Shown: positions 21,785-33,000, counted from the first letter of the stretch. The stretch: DNA of 60,000 bases from Cryptomeria japonica (GCF_030272615.1 NC_081410.1:143131349-143191348); one strand, 5' to 3'. Program-made: numbers and translations. Notes: generated by a model from the sequence alone, not told the origin.

Positions 21785-22340
21785 GTGTTTGTGGGCATAC
21801 ATGAAAAAATGTGGACGCATTGATAAGGCACGTGAACTGTTTGACAGAATGCCTCAAAGATATGCAGTATATGTAAAAACGTCACGGATGTTTTGAAAGG
21901 CTTTTGGAAATTTTGAGTAAATGTAATTGGCAGGTACAAAGCCAAATTCCACAACCTTTACCAACATCCTTCCTACTTTTACCAAAATGGAAGCTATGGA
22001 ATAGGGAATGGACTTTAATTAAGGCATAAACAATAAAGAGTTTTTGTCAGATGCTATAGTTACATATGCCCTGGTAGACGGGTATGCAAAATGTAGAAGC
22101 ACAGACAAGGCAGGTGAATTGTTTGACAAAATGTCTCAAAAAGATTTGGTCTCATTACGTCACTGTAATTATTGCAGGATATGTACAAAAATGAATTTAT
22201 TCAAAAGTATTCACAAAATTTCAAGAAAATGCAATTAGCAGGTGTAAACTTAGACTCGAAAATATTTTTTGAAAAGATCCCCTCTACCTATGTGAAGATG
22301 GGAAGCTTTGGAACATGGTATGCACATCTGTAATGGAAGA
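21785..22340 (+). pseudogene. PPR (pentatricopeptide repeat) protein pseudogene
   Basis: Plus-strand translation shows two or more PPR-like blocks. The first, at about 21797-21870, reads Y-M-K-K-C-G-R-I-D-K-A-R-E-L-F-D-R-M-P-Q. The second, at 22059-22150, reads A-L-V-D-G-Y-A-K-C-R-S-T-D-K-A-G-E-L-F-D, then K-M-S-Q-K-D-L-V-S. These match the plant PLS-type consensus (Y-A-K-C-G...A-R-x-L-F-D-x-M), a family that binds organellar RNA for editing and processing. Between and after them, in shifted frames, are M-Q-L-A-G-V-N-L-D-S-K and I-L-P-T-F-T-K-M-E-A. Stops and frameshifts show it is dead. No start, targeting peptide or C-terminal E/DYW domain is visible, so it is a fragment. Confidence 0.85.
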
Positions 22341-22439
22341 GATATTTTTGTTAAATACTGAATATACATTGGTCGAATGAGGCAAAACATTTCTCTCTAA
22401 ATTAGGTTGAACTTTCCTTCAAATAATTTGTGCAAAATG

Positions 22440-23239
22440 ATAATCATTAGAGATTGGTTGATCTAGAATTATATTGTGCGGTTACCAGACACACCCATAT
22501 TCTCCACTGTAGCAACATAGTCACCTCCACCAATGATTGTGGTCAGACACTTCCCGCTCAACTCTACAACCTTCTTTACAATTCCCTACATAAAAAATTC
22601 AATGTAAATCAATCTTAAAAAAAATTAATTTTATACAAGTCATTATAATATTAACCCATGAAGGAAAACACAAACCTCTGTTCCAAGAGAAAATCTGTCG
22701 ATTTCAAAAACTCCAATGGGACTTTTCCAAAGGATGGTTTTAACTGTGTCCAAAACCTAAATGATTGTTTTGATGGTGAGAGGTCCAATGTCAAAACCTA
22801 GAGGCATCCTTGTGGGATGGCCGATGGGGAACAATCTTCATCTCAGGTGTCAGTTGCCACTTTGTAAGAAATTTTATGAGGATAGCTTTAATTTTATAAA
22901 ATGCATATAGAAAATCTTACTGTCTGCACCTGCAACAAACTTGTCAGCTACTACTATATCCCTAGGCAGCAAAAGAGAAACACCTTTCACTTTGGCTTTT
23001 TCAATGAATGATGTAGCAAGATCGAGCAATAGAAATCTCTTATGCCTTCTAGAATAAAAAATCATCCCACCCCCAAAAAGTAGGACATTAATCTTCTCAA
23101 GCAAGGACTCAATAACAACAACTTTGGAGGAGATCTTAGACCCTCCCACAGTTGTGGCAAATGGTTTCTTAGGAGCAAAAATCGGTTTTTGGGGTTTGAA
23201 TTTGAATGGATAGCACCACAACTTGAAATTTGGGTTCAC
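22440..23239 (-). pseudogene. Phosphoglycerate kinase pseudogene, intron retained
   Basis: The minus-strand frame from 23239 encodes [36 protein letters not shown] and [16 protein letters not shown], the middle of phosphoglycerate kinase (glycolysis/Calvin cycle, 1,3-bisphosphoglycerate to ATP). Near 22800-22680 in other frames follow [19 protein letters not shown], and at 22585-22490 I-V-K-K-V-V-E-L-S-G-K and T-T-I-I-G-G-G-D, which is the nucleotide-binding G-G-G-D. Two non-coding gaps interrupt it. That at 22586-22675 has GT...AG ends. The other, about 22838-22920, is also intron-like and flanked by AAGATT repeats. The intron points to a DNA-level copy rather than a retrocopy. N- and C-terminal parts are missing. 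Confidence 0.85.
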
Positions 23240-24950
23240 AAATTCCTAAACTTACAATGTAATTCTCTAGCTAGCATTTGTAAGGTAAGCTCCATGTTGC
23301 TTACATGACAAATTTATGTGTTATCTTTATTCTAGAAAATAAGTGTGAGGATTCTGATATGTTAATGTAGACTTAAGTACTCAATAAGGGACATATGACT
23401 TTTATTTATGATTGTAACATTTTGAACAATATTTGCATATAAACAAGGCAGGTGTAGCTACAAAGTACCCATTCAATATGTTAGTATTAGAAAGGATGAT
23501 GGTAATATTTTAGCTTATAATGAACCCACAAAATAACCTTTAGAGATCAATATTTCATATATTAGAATTTGTAAGTCAATTAATAGGTATTTCTCTTAGC
23601 ACACCATTACTACTCAAATTGCTTAAATTCCCTTACCTGCTCTCCCACAAGTCAAGGCTTTACTCAAATCAACCCCATTCCATCAACATGAATATACATA
23701 CCAGCTGCCCCTCAAACCACAAAGTCAAAACCATAGTACAAACTTAAATTCTACTATATGATCTAGACCGGCCTTGGATGTTTGGGGAGATTCTAGAGGG
23801 AGTTCTTTGATTCCTCTCGGGCTATGCTAACATGGTCTTCCCTTGGATACTTCCTAGCCAGAATTATCTCACATTGATCAATGATGGCTCGTATGAATTT
23901 TTTATTTAGATGCAACCAATGATGGACACAACTATTCTGGTTCCAAAAAGGCCAAATCATACATCGTGTTATTGATAATTTGGAAAATCATAGCCATTTG
24001 CAAATTCAATGGTGTATAATGTGCGCCTAACTTGCATGTTATGCACAATGTACAATAGTTTTAGAGCTAGAATAGATGCGTTCGCCAATGATAGTCAATG
24101 ATATTTGCCTCCAATATTCAACAACACATGCTTTTGGGGCCCTTATTTTCCCATTATTTCTATTTGTTAGTACCGTGGTGCTTGATTTTGTCTTTTGTAC
24201 TTTTTAAAGTTTTGATTCTAGGGTTCTCTCTTTCTAGAACTCTCTATAGTTAACAGTTGTAACCGTATTGACATACTTTTTGTCATATGTGGACATTTAA
24301 ATAATTTTTTTTTATTTCTTTCTTTTTTAAAATTTCACTCTAGTGCAATGCATTTCTTTTTAGATTTAAGTTGTAGGCTTGATAAGTCGATATTGTAATT
24401 TTTTTTTGTTCATATTTTAGCAGTATGTGTTTGTAGAGGTTACTATTTTGATTGAAGTTTCCATATTTTAAGATACCAAGTTTTAAGATTGAAATTTTTG
24501 AATTTTGAATCACTTACCATGGTCCAAAAATTAACAAAATGGACAACAAGTTAGCTAGGAAGCACATACTAGTGTTGGGAGATTAGAATAGGAGAAATCT
24601 CACTGTATTGTGATTGGCATTTGATAAAATAGCGAGTAGTGCACTTTTGTTGAGTTTCTTGAGCATGATATTGTTTACTTTTTCTTACATTTAAGATTTT
24701 GTTAGTATTGTTTCTCTTTTGAAAATTCACCAGGGATTGTCATTATTTATTTTCAAGGAAGTGTTTGTTTAATCATAACTTTCAAACAATCATTTTGAGA
24801 GGGAATCTCAAATACAATTTCATATAGGAGTATTTATAACATACCAAAATAAACAACAAATCATATGTTTCAAATCATATTATTTTGTACTAATTATGAG
24901 GTTGATTAATGCAAAAGCATCCCTAGTTCTTGGCAATCTTGCATCAACCA
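23240..24950. other. Spacer, no gene recognised
   Basis: About 1.7 kb of AT-rich sequence with no coding stretch that I recognise. Part of it may be the start of the LTR that ends at 25725, since the matching 3' LTR lies outside the window. Confidence 0.4.
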
Positions 24951-25725
24951 AAAACATTTCATTTTAGTTTGTTCTCTATTCAGTTTGGTTTTGCAGTCTC
25001 AACATTTCTTTTTGTTTTTGCTCACTAGATCTTGAAGAGCTAGATTTTGTTCTTGGACATGTTAATCTACCTTATCCTTGGTCCACAGGTCATTTGGATT
25101 TTTTTCCAGTAAGTTATCACTTCCGGAGTGTGGAACAGTTTTCTAGCCTATGCAATGGAGCCACTTGGACCTATTTGCTAATGCCGAATCATGCAGATCA
25201 TTCTCGTAGCTTGTAAAGCCTAATTTCATATCCTTCAATGTTACTTGGTTTGCGGTCGATCTTCCCCTGGGTCTGCACATCATTCTATGTTGTTTTCGCA
25301 GGATTTATTTTGATGGAAGCCGACCTTTTTGTTCTTCACTTTACATCTTTATTCATTGGCAATTGTTCCATCTTGGGCTGATGCGGATCATTCTTGAGCT
25401 ATTAATGTCATATAAATCAATGTAATTGAGCATATGCTAGCTAGTTCTTAGCATATAGAAGATTTATCAGAAGGTTAGGAGATCTGGAGTTGGCTCATAG
25501 TCTTGCTGGAACCCAGAGACTATATTTGAGCATATTTGTAATTAGGCCTGTGTGTCGAATCTAAAAGCCCGCATGTTGTTGACCAGTTTGTATTTGAAAT
25601 TCCATGATATAATATAAGACTGATTCTACATCACCTCCATCACATTGTGTTGCTTATGTTGTGTTTACTCTTGTTGCATAGTCTAGATTGTTCTCCTTAA
25701 GGACTCTCCTACCGTGACTACTTCA
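24951..25725 (+). repeat. 5' LTR (3' portion) of the outer gypsy element
   Basis: The right end ...GACTACTTCA lies two bases before a tRNA-Met-type PBS, so the sequence to its left should be the 5' LTR of the gypsy element whose gag starts at 25838. The promoter-like TGATATAATATAAGA near 25606 and the leader-like TTGTGTTGCTTATGTTG stretch fit an R/U5 region. The left boundary cannot be set because the partner LTR is beyond the window; 24951 is a guess. Confidence 0.45.
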
Positions 25726-25727
25726 AG

Positions 25728-25741
25728 TGGTATTAGAGCGA
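25728..25741 (+). promoter_or_regulatory. Primer binding site of the outer gypsy element
   Basis: TGGTATTAGAGCG matches the initiator-Met tRNA-type PBS TGGTATCAGAGC with one C-to-T change. It sits 2 bp after the LTR end. Confidence 0.75.
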
Positions 25742-25837
25742 GTTTTCGTTCTAAAGATTGCAGAGTCTTGTGACAATTTTGTTGTGGGGTGGTGAAATTG
25801 TGAATCTGACTTGCAGATACAATGGACTTGCATAAAT

Positions 25838-26896
25838 ATGGCCTGGAGAAATGCTAGAGGTGTTGGAGCATGTGGAAATGAAGACCCTACTGTGATGGAA
25901 ATGTTGAGAGGAATTGCAACCCAATTGGAAGCTATTGAAATAACCTAAAGAAGCGGTCAACATGTTGAAGATGTGAGCAATGATGAAGAAGAAGTAGAGG
26001 CAAGAGAAGAAGGAGAAAATCAACCGATGATCAATCTAGAAGAAGAAATATTTCTAAAATTCTTGACCAGAGTGAATACCAAACCGCATTTTAATCTACC
26101 GAATTATGATGGCAAGTTAGATTCAGATGAATTGCTTGATTGGATCCCAAATATGGAAAAGTATTTCAATTTTGAGAACACCACAAAAGATAGGAATAGG
26201 AAGGTGAAATATGCTTGTACTAAGTTGAAAGGACATGTGTCTCTTTGGTGGGAACATTTGCAGGTAGATAGATAGAGAAGAGGTAAAGAGAAGATCAAAT
26301 CTTGGGAGTGAATGGTTAGTAAGTTGAAATTGAAGTTCATGCCTACTGATTACCAAGTGAATCTGTTCCGAAAATTGCAGAACCTGAAGCAAAAGGAATC
26401 TAGTTTGAAGGAATATATGAAAGCATTCTACAAGTTGAATATCAGATCCGAATACATTGATGATGAGATCGAATAAGTTGCTAGATATTTGAATGGGTTG
26501 CAGATGTCTGTACAAGATGAAATTAGTTTAATCAAGTTGCCGAGTGTTGAGGAACCTTATCAATATTCCCGGAAGGTAGAAGAGAAGTTGAATAAAAGAG
26601 ATGAGCAGAAACAAACAGGTAGAGGAGGAAGATTTCAGGGAGGAAGACCCTATATCAGAGGAAGAGGACCCTATGCAGATCAGAATAAAGATAAGGAAAT
26701 TAGTAGAGATGGTAGTTCATATTGAAGGGATGAAAAAAAATTACTGGAGAAAAGAGAATCATGTTTACCAGAATGAGGGTTATGGAAAAAAAGATAGAAG
26801 ATAAGGAAAGAGAGTGTTAAGAGGAACCTTCTTTAAATGTGGAGGAGAAGGACATCATGCTTTTGAATGTAAGAAGACAGAGAACCATGGAAGAAC
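25838..26896 (+). pseudogene. Gag of the outer Ty3/gypsy element (5' part)
   Basis: The likely ATG at 25838 is followed by an N-terminal segment with T-V-M-E-M-L-R-G-I-A-T-Q-L-E. Then comes the retrotrans_gag core: F-N-L-P-N-Y-D-G-K-L-D, D-W-I-P-N-M-E-K-Y-F-N-F, K-L-K-G-H-V-S-L-W-W-E-H-L-Q, later F-R-K-L-Q-N-L-K-Q and S-L-K-E-Y-M-K-A-F-Y-K-L. An Arg/Gly-rich stretch (G-R-G-G-R-F-Q-G-G-R) precedes a degenerate zinc knuckle F-K-C-G-G-E-G-H-H-A-F-E-C near 26835. Stops near 25948, 26272 and 26475 and shifts near 26725-26820 break it. The frame is then cut by the solo LTR at 26897 and resumes after it. Confidence 0.85.
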
Positions 26897-28265
26897 TGTT
26901 GGCATTGCATGAAGACTCCATTGAAGATTGGAAGTGTTGTAATTGATGTCAATAGCAACCGATAATGAAGTAGTAAAGCAACCGATAATGAAGCAGTAAA
27001 GTAGCCGGTGATGATGCAGTAAAGATAAACCGGTAACCCTAACCAGTTGAGATGCAGGATCCTAACTGATGAAGTTTGGAGATCGGTTGTGATAATCTAT
27101 GATTGAATGATGATTGGTGATGAAGATGCCACGAATGCATGTTGCATGTGATGAGTTTCTAGAAGGATTTGGCGCGAAAGAGATAACCGTTTATCTTGGG
27201 AATGATCAAATGCATAGTATGAAGTGACAAACGTGTGATGAGTTACAAGATTCAAAGTGCAGTGATCCAGGAGTGGTTGTAGATGCCTAGAAGAATGTAA
27301 GTTGATTGCATGTAATCTAATGGTTAAGATTGAACCGATGTGTTTGTAATCTCTATGAGAATTGTAGGGTTTGTGTTGTGTTACCAACCTAATGTATTTG
27401 TTTTTAAGGTCGATGGATTGTTTTAAGAGTGTTGGCAATTTGGTTAAGTGTGATAGTGATTGTTGTCAAACTAGGAGGTGTGTCTGCAAAATGATGTGAA
27501 GGCAGACATGAGCAGTAAAGGATCTGATTCAACAAGGAAGTGCTATTTCCAGATCAGTCAAGAACCTGTTGTTCTCTAACCATTACAACTATTAAATCCC
27601 TTAATCGGGTAAGCTCTAACAGGCTTGTTGTTGAAATCCTCTAACTAGGTGATCCATTAGTTTAGATTTGAAATCCTCTATTAAGGTTACCTTTAACAGG
27701 GTATTTGTAGTCAATCCCTTAACCGGATGGTCCTTAACTAGATATGTTCCTAATAGAACATTATTATATAAGCATCTAACTAGGCTTGGCTCCTAATAGG
27801 GCGAACTTCAAAAGAGTTCAAAATACTTGTGGGTATTCATCCCCATCATGGTTTTTCCCATTTGGGTTTCCACGTGAAAAATCATTGTGTGAAGTGGTGA
27901 ATGATTTTGTGGATGTGTTTTTGGTATGGTTGATATAAATGACTGGTAAATATGCATAGATACATTTAAATGATCAGAAATGATTTGTAATATGTTATTA
28001 CTGGTATTAGTGAAGTGATTTAAGATTTTGGTCAAATGGTATTTAAGTTTCAGATCTATTGCATTATATCACTAATATATTTGGTCAACCGGTAAAGTTT
28101 AATACTGTAGTTGCAAATTTGTCTAAGTGTCTAAACTGATATACTTTGTAAGTTGATTCTGATTTGAAAGTTTGTTTGGTGAAATATTGGTTTATTCTCT
28201 AACTACTGATTCATCCCCCCCCTCTTAGTGGTTGACCAGACCTTTATATTTTTATCATATTATCA
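26897..28265 (+). mobile_element. Solo LTR inserted in gypsy gag
   Basis: A 1,369-bp TG...CA unit flanked by AGAAC on both sides (26892-26896, 28266-28270). Removing it and one AGAAC restores the gypsy frame. It has the plant LTR features also seen at 10067-11443: short AACCGG / CTAACAGG repeats (27600-27790), the CCCATTTGGGTTTCCACGTG block (27858-27877), and a C-run CCCCCCCCTCTTAGTGG near 28217 close to its 3' end. No internal genes are present, so it arose by LTR-LTR recombination. Confidence 0.9.
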
Positions 28266-28690
28266 AGAACAACATTGGTAGAAGAAGAACCTACTGGATC
28301 AACTAATAGACCGGAGGATGGAGAGTTGCTGAAGACGAGAAGAACATTGTACCAAACCGAAGGAGAGAAAGAACCCTTACAGAGGAATAATTTGTTCAAG
28401 ACAAGATGCAAAGTAACCGATAAGTGTTGTAAAGTTGTAATTGATAGTGGTAGTATAGATAACCTTTTTTCGAAAAAGATGGTGAATAAGATAAATTTGG
28501 CGAGATTGAAACACCCTAAGCCTTATCAAATAGCATGGATTCAAGATGATCATAATGTATTAGTAAGTGAGCAATGTTTGGTAAAATTGAAGATTGGATC
28601 TTATCATGATGAATTTTTGTGTGATATTATGCCTATAGATGTATGTCATATCTTGTTGGGTAGACCTTGGTAGTATGATAGACATGCAAT
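28266..28690 (+). pseudogene. Gypsy gag end and aspartic protease
   Basis: The frame continues from gag into a retropepsin: V-V-I-D-S-G-S-I-D-N-L-F (catalytic D-S-G near 28440), Y-Q-I-A-W-I-Q, V-S-E-Q-C-L-V-K-L-K-I-G, L-C-D-I-M-P-I-D-V-C-H-I-L-L-G-R-P-W and D-R-H-A. These are the usual landmarks of Ty3/gypsy protease in plants. A TAG follows G-R-P-W (28672). The frame is cut at 28690 by the large DNA transposon and continues at 58816. Confidence 0.9.
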
Positions 28691-28720
28691 GGGTAAGTGC
28701 ACAAAAATGGTGTGCACAAA
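28691..28720 (+). repeat. Left terminal inverted repeat
   Basis: Begins GGGTAAGTGCACAAAAATGG and matches the reverse complement of 58782-58811 at 28 of 30 positions. Beyond 30 bp only scattered similarity (a shared GTGGACAC) remains. It is preceded directly by CAAT. Confidence 0.9.
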
Positions 28721-28874
28721 TGTGGACACACACCTAAAAAAACTTGAAAAAATAGGCACTGCGATTGCGGTACGTAAAATTCAAATCACCCTATACGCGC
28801 TAAGTTTCGTTGTCCCTGAGCCTAAAGGGACAAAAGTGCATATGTGGTTCCTTTAGAAAAATGACCGCACACAT

Positions 28875-28924
28875 GGTTCTTTAGGACTTAGAATCCCGTA
28901 CGCGGTTTTAAGTCCTAAAGAACC
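28875..28924. repeat. Subterminal hairpin
   Basis: Perfect 16-bp arms GGTTCTTTAGGACTTA (28875-28890) and their reverse complement (28909-28924) around an 18-nt loop. A partial copy of the arm, GTGGTTCCTTTAG, lies just upstream at about 28844-28856. The position within 250 bp of the transposon end suggests subterminal protein binding; this is inference. Confidence 0.75.
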
Positions 28925-29055
28925 ACGTACATGGTAAATGTCAATAAATTATTTTTGGCCGACTGTGTCTTATTTTTCGTGTAGCCGCGAGTTGATAATT
29001 TGGGGTTTTTATCACTAAACCACACACGAGCTCCCTCTTTTCTCACCCAAACGCC

Positions 29056-31063
29056 ATGGATCAAGGTTGGTTTTGCTTGATTTTTATTTTTCTTTTGCAT
29101 TTGTTCAATTATTTTAACGTTTTGAATTTAAATTTGTTTATTTTAATCAGGTTTTTAAATTTTTTTGTTACACAAACTAGATTATGAAAATCCACAACAA
29201 CAACAACAAAAAGATGAACCTCCTCAAAACCCCAAACAAAACCCATAGAATACACCTCCAACTCCTCCTTTTGACCATACACTTGATACACAAGAGCAAT
29301 TGCTTAATCATTTAGTAAAAAACCCAGCTAAAATAAATAGATTGATTAATAAATTGAAAACATTTGAGCTTGAGCATCATAAATCCCTCGCCACTAGCCT
29401 AGAAACATTAGCTAGTGGTGCCACTGCAGTTTCCAATCAATTTACAAAATGGGGAAACTATAGGGATAGGTGTCATCAATATTATGCTAGTGGGTTATCA
29501 TATGAGGGGGTGAAAAACAAAAACATTAGTAAACAACAAATATGTGCCCTTTTTTGTTGATCCTAGAATTGGTGAGTCATTACCTCTTAATGCAAAGAGG
29601 TTTCCCATACCTTGGTGTACCAATGTGCAGATGAAGAATATTTTTTGGCAAAGGTGGTGGATGGTCTTTGACGAACCACCTTGTAATAATTTTGAGGTGC
29701 CATTATATTTTTTGAGGAAAGTATACTATGAGTTTGTCCTCAATGTGCTGCCTAATTATTTTGACATGACAGAGTTCCATGGTAGAGGTGGTGTCTCTAC
29801 CAAAGATAGACCTGAAGCCCATAGGTGTGTAGCCCAAGAGAGTCATCATCCCCTAGCACCCAAGCCCAAGGTGCATTTTTCTGTCCCAGTAGACTTGAAA
29901 GAGTCGATAGAGCTACAGATTCTTCAGGTGGCCACAACATTGACTAATGTTCTCATCCAAAATGGGACATAATTAGCACACCCTCTTGTACCAGATGATG
30001 TGCCATTAGTTGTTGCAAGTGGCGCTAGTGAGCCCATTCAGCATGTGTGTGCCACTTGCTCAGGGATATGCATAGGGACGGATGATGAGGTCACTGCAAA
30101 TGGATCCACATCCCATTTGTGCACAATTTGTGAGATTAGATATTAGACCCGCATGACTGAGGATGTGGCACTGACAGATGAGTTGATCAACATTTTGTTT
30201 GGCAGTCATCCGCAGACATAGGTGTGTTGATTTGAATTCATGACATTTTATTTATCAGTTACTTAAAATTTGTAATTTAAAATAAATTTTCATTTATAGA
30301 TCAATTTAAAATGATACAAATAATATGCATTTTAGGATGTAGTAATGGTATCTGATATTCGTCCTGCAGTTACTGCAGTGACAACTTCGACGTGTGAGGT
30401 ATAAATTTTGTAACATGTTAAAATAGAATAGTACACTTTGAATTCAAAAAAATTACAAGATATAATAACTCTCTTTAATGCTTGACAATTTTTTGTTTGT
30501 AGGTGTTGTTAGGGGACCAAATGTCCTAGATTGATGATGTCACGCTTTCAGCGATCAATTTGGCCTACAAGGCTATACGGTAGCATATTTTGTACACCTT
30601 ATTTTATGAATTCTTTTTATGTTATATGCAAGTCATTTCATTTTAGATTTGTTAAATTATGTTTAATATTATTTGTACTAAAATCTCATGTTAATTTTAT
30701 TTTTTTAGCATACCCCCTCCATGTCTGGCCCTCATCTTCAACGAAAGATATACTCGAGGACGCAAAATGTGGGAAGCAGGTAATTGCACACATTTTTAGT
30801 TGTACAATTGTTTGAAAAGGCTGAAACATTCTTAGTTGGGATTTGTAGATTGATTAGTGTTTTTTGTTCGTTTTATATGTACAATGATCATTGAGCTATG
30901 TAGATATGTCGAATCCACCTGATATGCTTGAGGATCGAGAGAGGGAAAAGGTATGTATCTCTACTTTATTTTCTTGATTTGATGATTATACACACGTGTA
31001 TACATGTGAACTTGTGATAAATTATAATCTTATCATTTTTTCATACAAGAAATATCCATAGTT
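29056..31063 (+). CDS. Spliced accessory gene of the DNA transposon, unknown function
   Basis: A multi-exon model can be read. Exon 1 is ATGGATCAAG (29056-29065). Exon 2 starts at 29181 after ...ACTAG and holds a Gln/Pro-rich start, a basic helical stretch (N-H-L-V-K-N-P-A-K-I-N-R-L-I-N-K-L) and then W-W-M-V-F-D-E-P-P-C-N-N-F-E-V-P and V-L-P-N-Y-F-D-M-T-E-F. It ends near 30220 with a paired C-x2-C motif (C-A-T-C...C-T-I-C), possibly zinc-binding. Shorter exons with GT...AG borders follow at about 30338-30399, 30503-30579, 30710-30779 and 30905-30951, to a stop near 31063. Damage: a TAG at 29247, a one-base change in the T-run at 29548-29553 that shifts frame, and a stop at 29970. I know no family for it. 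Confidence 0.5.
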
Positions 31064-31264
31064 GCTTCATCAATGACGAGCTCTCCTCCATGTAATACTT
31101 GTATTGACTTGGCATACTTGCCTTTTTTGATATATATAAATGTTGATATTTGATCCAACAAATGTGTATTGAGTTCATTACTGTGTATTCGTTGTATTTG
31201 GTGGTTGCCCTTTTATAAAGTTAGATGATTATTTGCCTATGTAATCAACAATATGAATATAAAC

Positions 31265-32580
31265 TGTAGACACCTAAAACTGACACAACTAATTAAATGA
31301 ATTTTATTCATTTAATCATCATTAAATCGCCTATTAATTAAATTAATATTTAATTAATATCCCTATTCTTCTAATTGACATTTTTAATTAAATTAAGATT
31401 TAATTAATATACCCTTCTTCTATCTAAGCCATTTAATTAAATTCACATTTAATTAAATACTCCCCCTTCTAGCCATTTTAATTAAATTCAAATTTAATTA
31501 AAAATATCAATTTATTCCCTTTCCCATTTTAATTAAATCTATATTTAATTAAAATCCCATTTGCATCTAAATAAATCAAAATTTATTTGTAAATCCCCCC
31601 ACTTGCAAAATCCTACAAATGCAAGTGGCATCCCTTTTGGCGAAATTAAATGATTTTAATTTAACTAAAAATTCTATTTTTCCTCACCCACTTGCAAAAT
31701 CCTACATATCCCACTTGCCTCCTAATCATCATTCTAGAACCTATCTAATCCCTTCATTATCCTAATTAATCCATTTTGTTTCTTCCTAGGTTGCTCACAC
31801 GTGTGAGCACATATCCCCTTCTCCCAAGGTGGGACCACACTTATGGGACCGCATTGACTTTTCATCCCACCCCCCTTTGTGACATTTGTCACAAGGCCTT
31901 TTAACTTGAGACCACACTTGTGGGACCACATTGATCCTCACCCTCTCCCCTTTGTGACATTTGTCACAAGGCCGAGCCTTTCAACTTGGGACCACATTGA
32001 TAATCAATCTTGACCCTTGATTGATAATCAATCTTGGCCATCCATTCCTAAGTCTTCAACTCTATAAATTAAACCCTTATCTCTTATCAATGAATCCATT
32101 TTTGTATGCATACTTATTATAGTTGGTTTGCAGGTTATCAAGAAGCTCTCATTGTGCCTCTCTCAAGCATTAGGCCATCTTAATTGCATCATATCTAGAT
32201 TCTATCATATGTTAGATTAATCATTTAGATTAATTGCACATCATTTCATAACATTATCATCTTGATCTTAGCCTAATTAGATCTTATCATTTGATCATCT
32301 CACTAAGATCTTAGTTGCATTCCATTTAGATCTTAGAATTATTCATATCTCTCATTCTTTAGGTAGTCATCTTAGAGATCAAGTGCTCTTCCAAACTGAG
32401 AGCCACCTTGATTTGAAGGATCCTTGGAGATAGAGGAACATGAGATGCGCTTGGGGTTTTTTTATTTTGAAACTTAGTTATAGTTTCTATTTTAGATTTC
32501 TAACTCTAACAATGTTTCATGTGCGTGCTTGCTTGTTGTTTTGTCCTCTTGTAGGTTGATTCCACGATTTGGAGCTCACA
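31265..32580 (+). repeat. 5' LTR of the Tat-like element
   Basis: 1,316 bp, TGTAGACACC...GAGCTCACA. It contains repeated TTTAATTAAATT motifs (31290-31550) and two copies of a GTGACATTTGTCACAAGGCC block (about 31880 and 31954), a perfect inverted repeat core TGACATTTGTCA. The 3' partner is about 128 bp shorter. Confidence 0.9.
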
Positions 32581-32582
32581 TT

Positions 32583-32600
32583 TTGGCGCCCACCATCTGT
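32583..32600 (+). promoter_or_regulatory. Primer binding site of the Tat-like element
   Basis: TTGGCGCCCACCATCTG directly follows the 5' LTR. TGGCGCC-type sites are usual in plant Athila/Tat elements. I cannot name the tRNA with confidence. Confidence 0.7.
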
Positions 32601-32784
32601 GTATAATTGGTTTTGTCTCTTTTCCTCCATTTATTTTGCTTCTACTTGCTATTTTTTTTTTATCATTTTGCTAGTTCAAAGCAAAACAATATATATAAAT
32701 AAATAGATGAATAAATAAATAAATTAGAAAAAAAAAAAACAAACATTTTTACATGTATCGTATTTTGCTTACGTCATTTTTATT

Positions 32785-33000
32785 TTCCACAGTCCACATA
32801 CTGTGAACAATCTGTGGCTACGTATAACACAGTCCACAGACTGTGTAACACAACATGTGACTGTGTTTAGACATAGTCCACAGACTATGTTACACAGTCG
32901 TGGCTGTGTGTAAACACAGTTCACGAACTGTGTATCATAGCCTATGGCTTTGTCTAGACACAGTCCACAGACTGTGTTACACAACCATGGCTGTGATCAA
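32785..33000. repeat. Five-copy array of palindromes, 44-bp period
   Basis: Starts near 32785, 32829, 32873, 32915 and 32959. The best copies contain ACACAGTCCACAGACTGTGT, a perfect 8-bp-stem hairpin with a CACA loop. Between them lies a second, weaker palindrome of the CATGGCTGTG type. The array sits about 200 bp after the 5' LTR, in the leader of the element RNA. Confidence 0.85.

Noticed and set aside
29548-29553. Programmed frameshift in the accessory gene at the T-run
   Set aside because: A one-base length change in a homopolymer is simpler, and other stops in the gene show decay.
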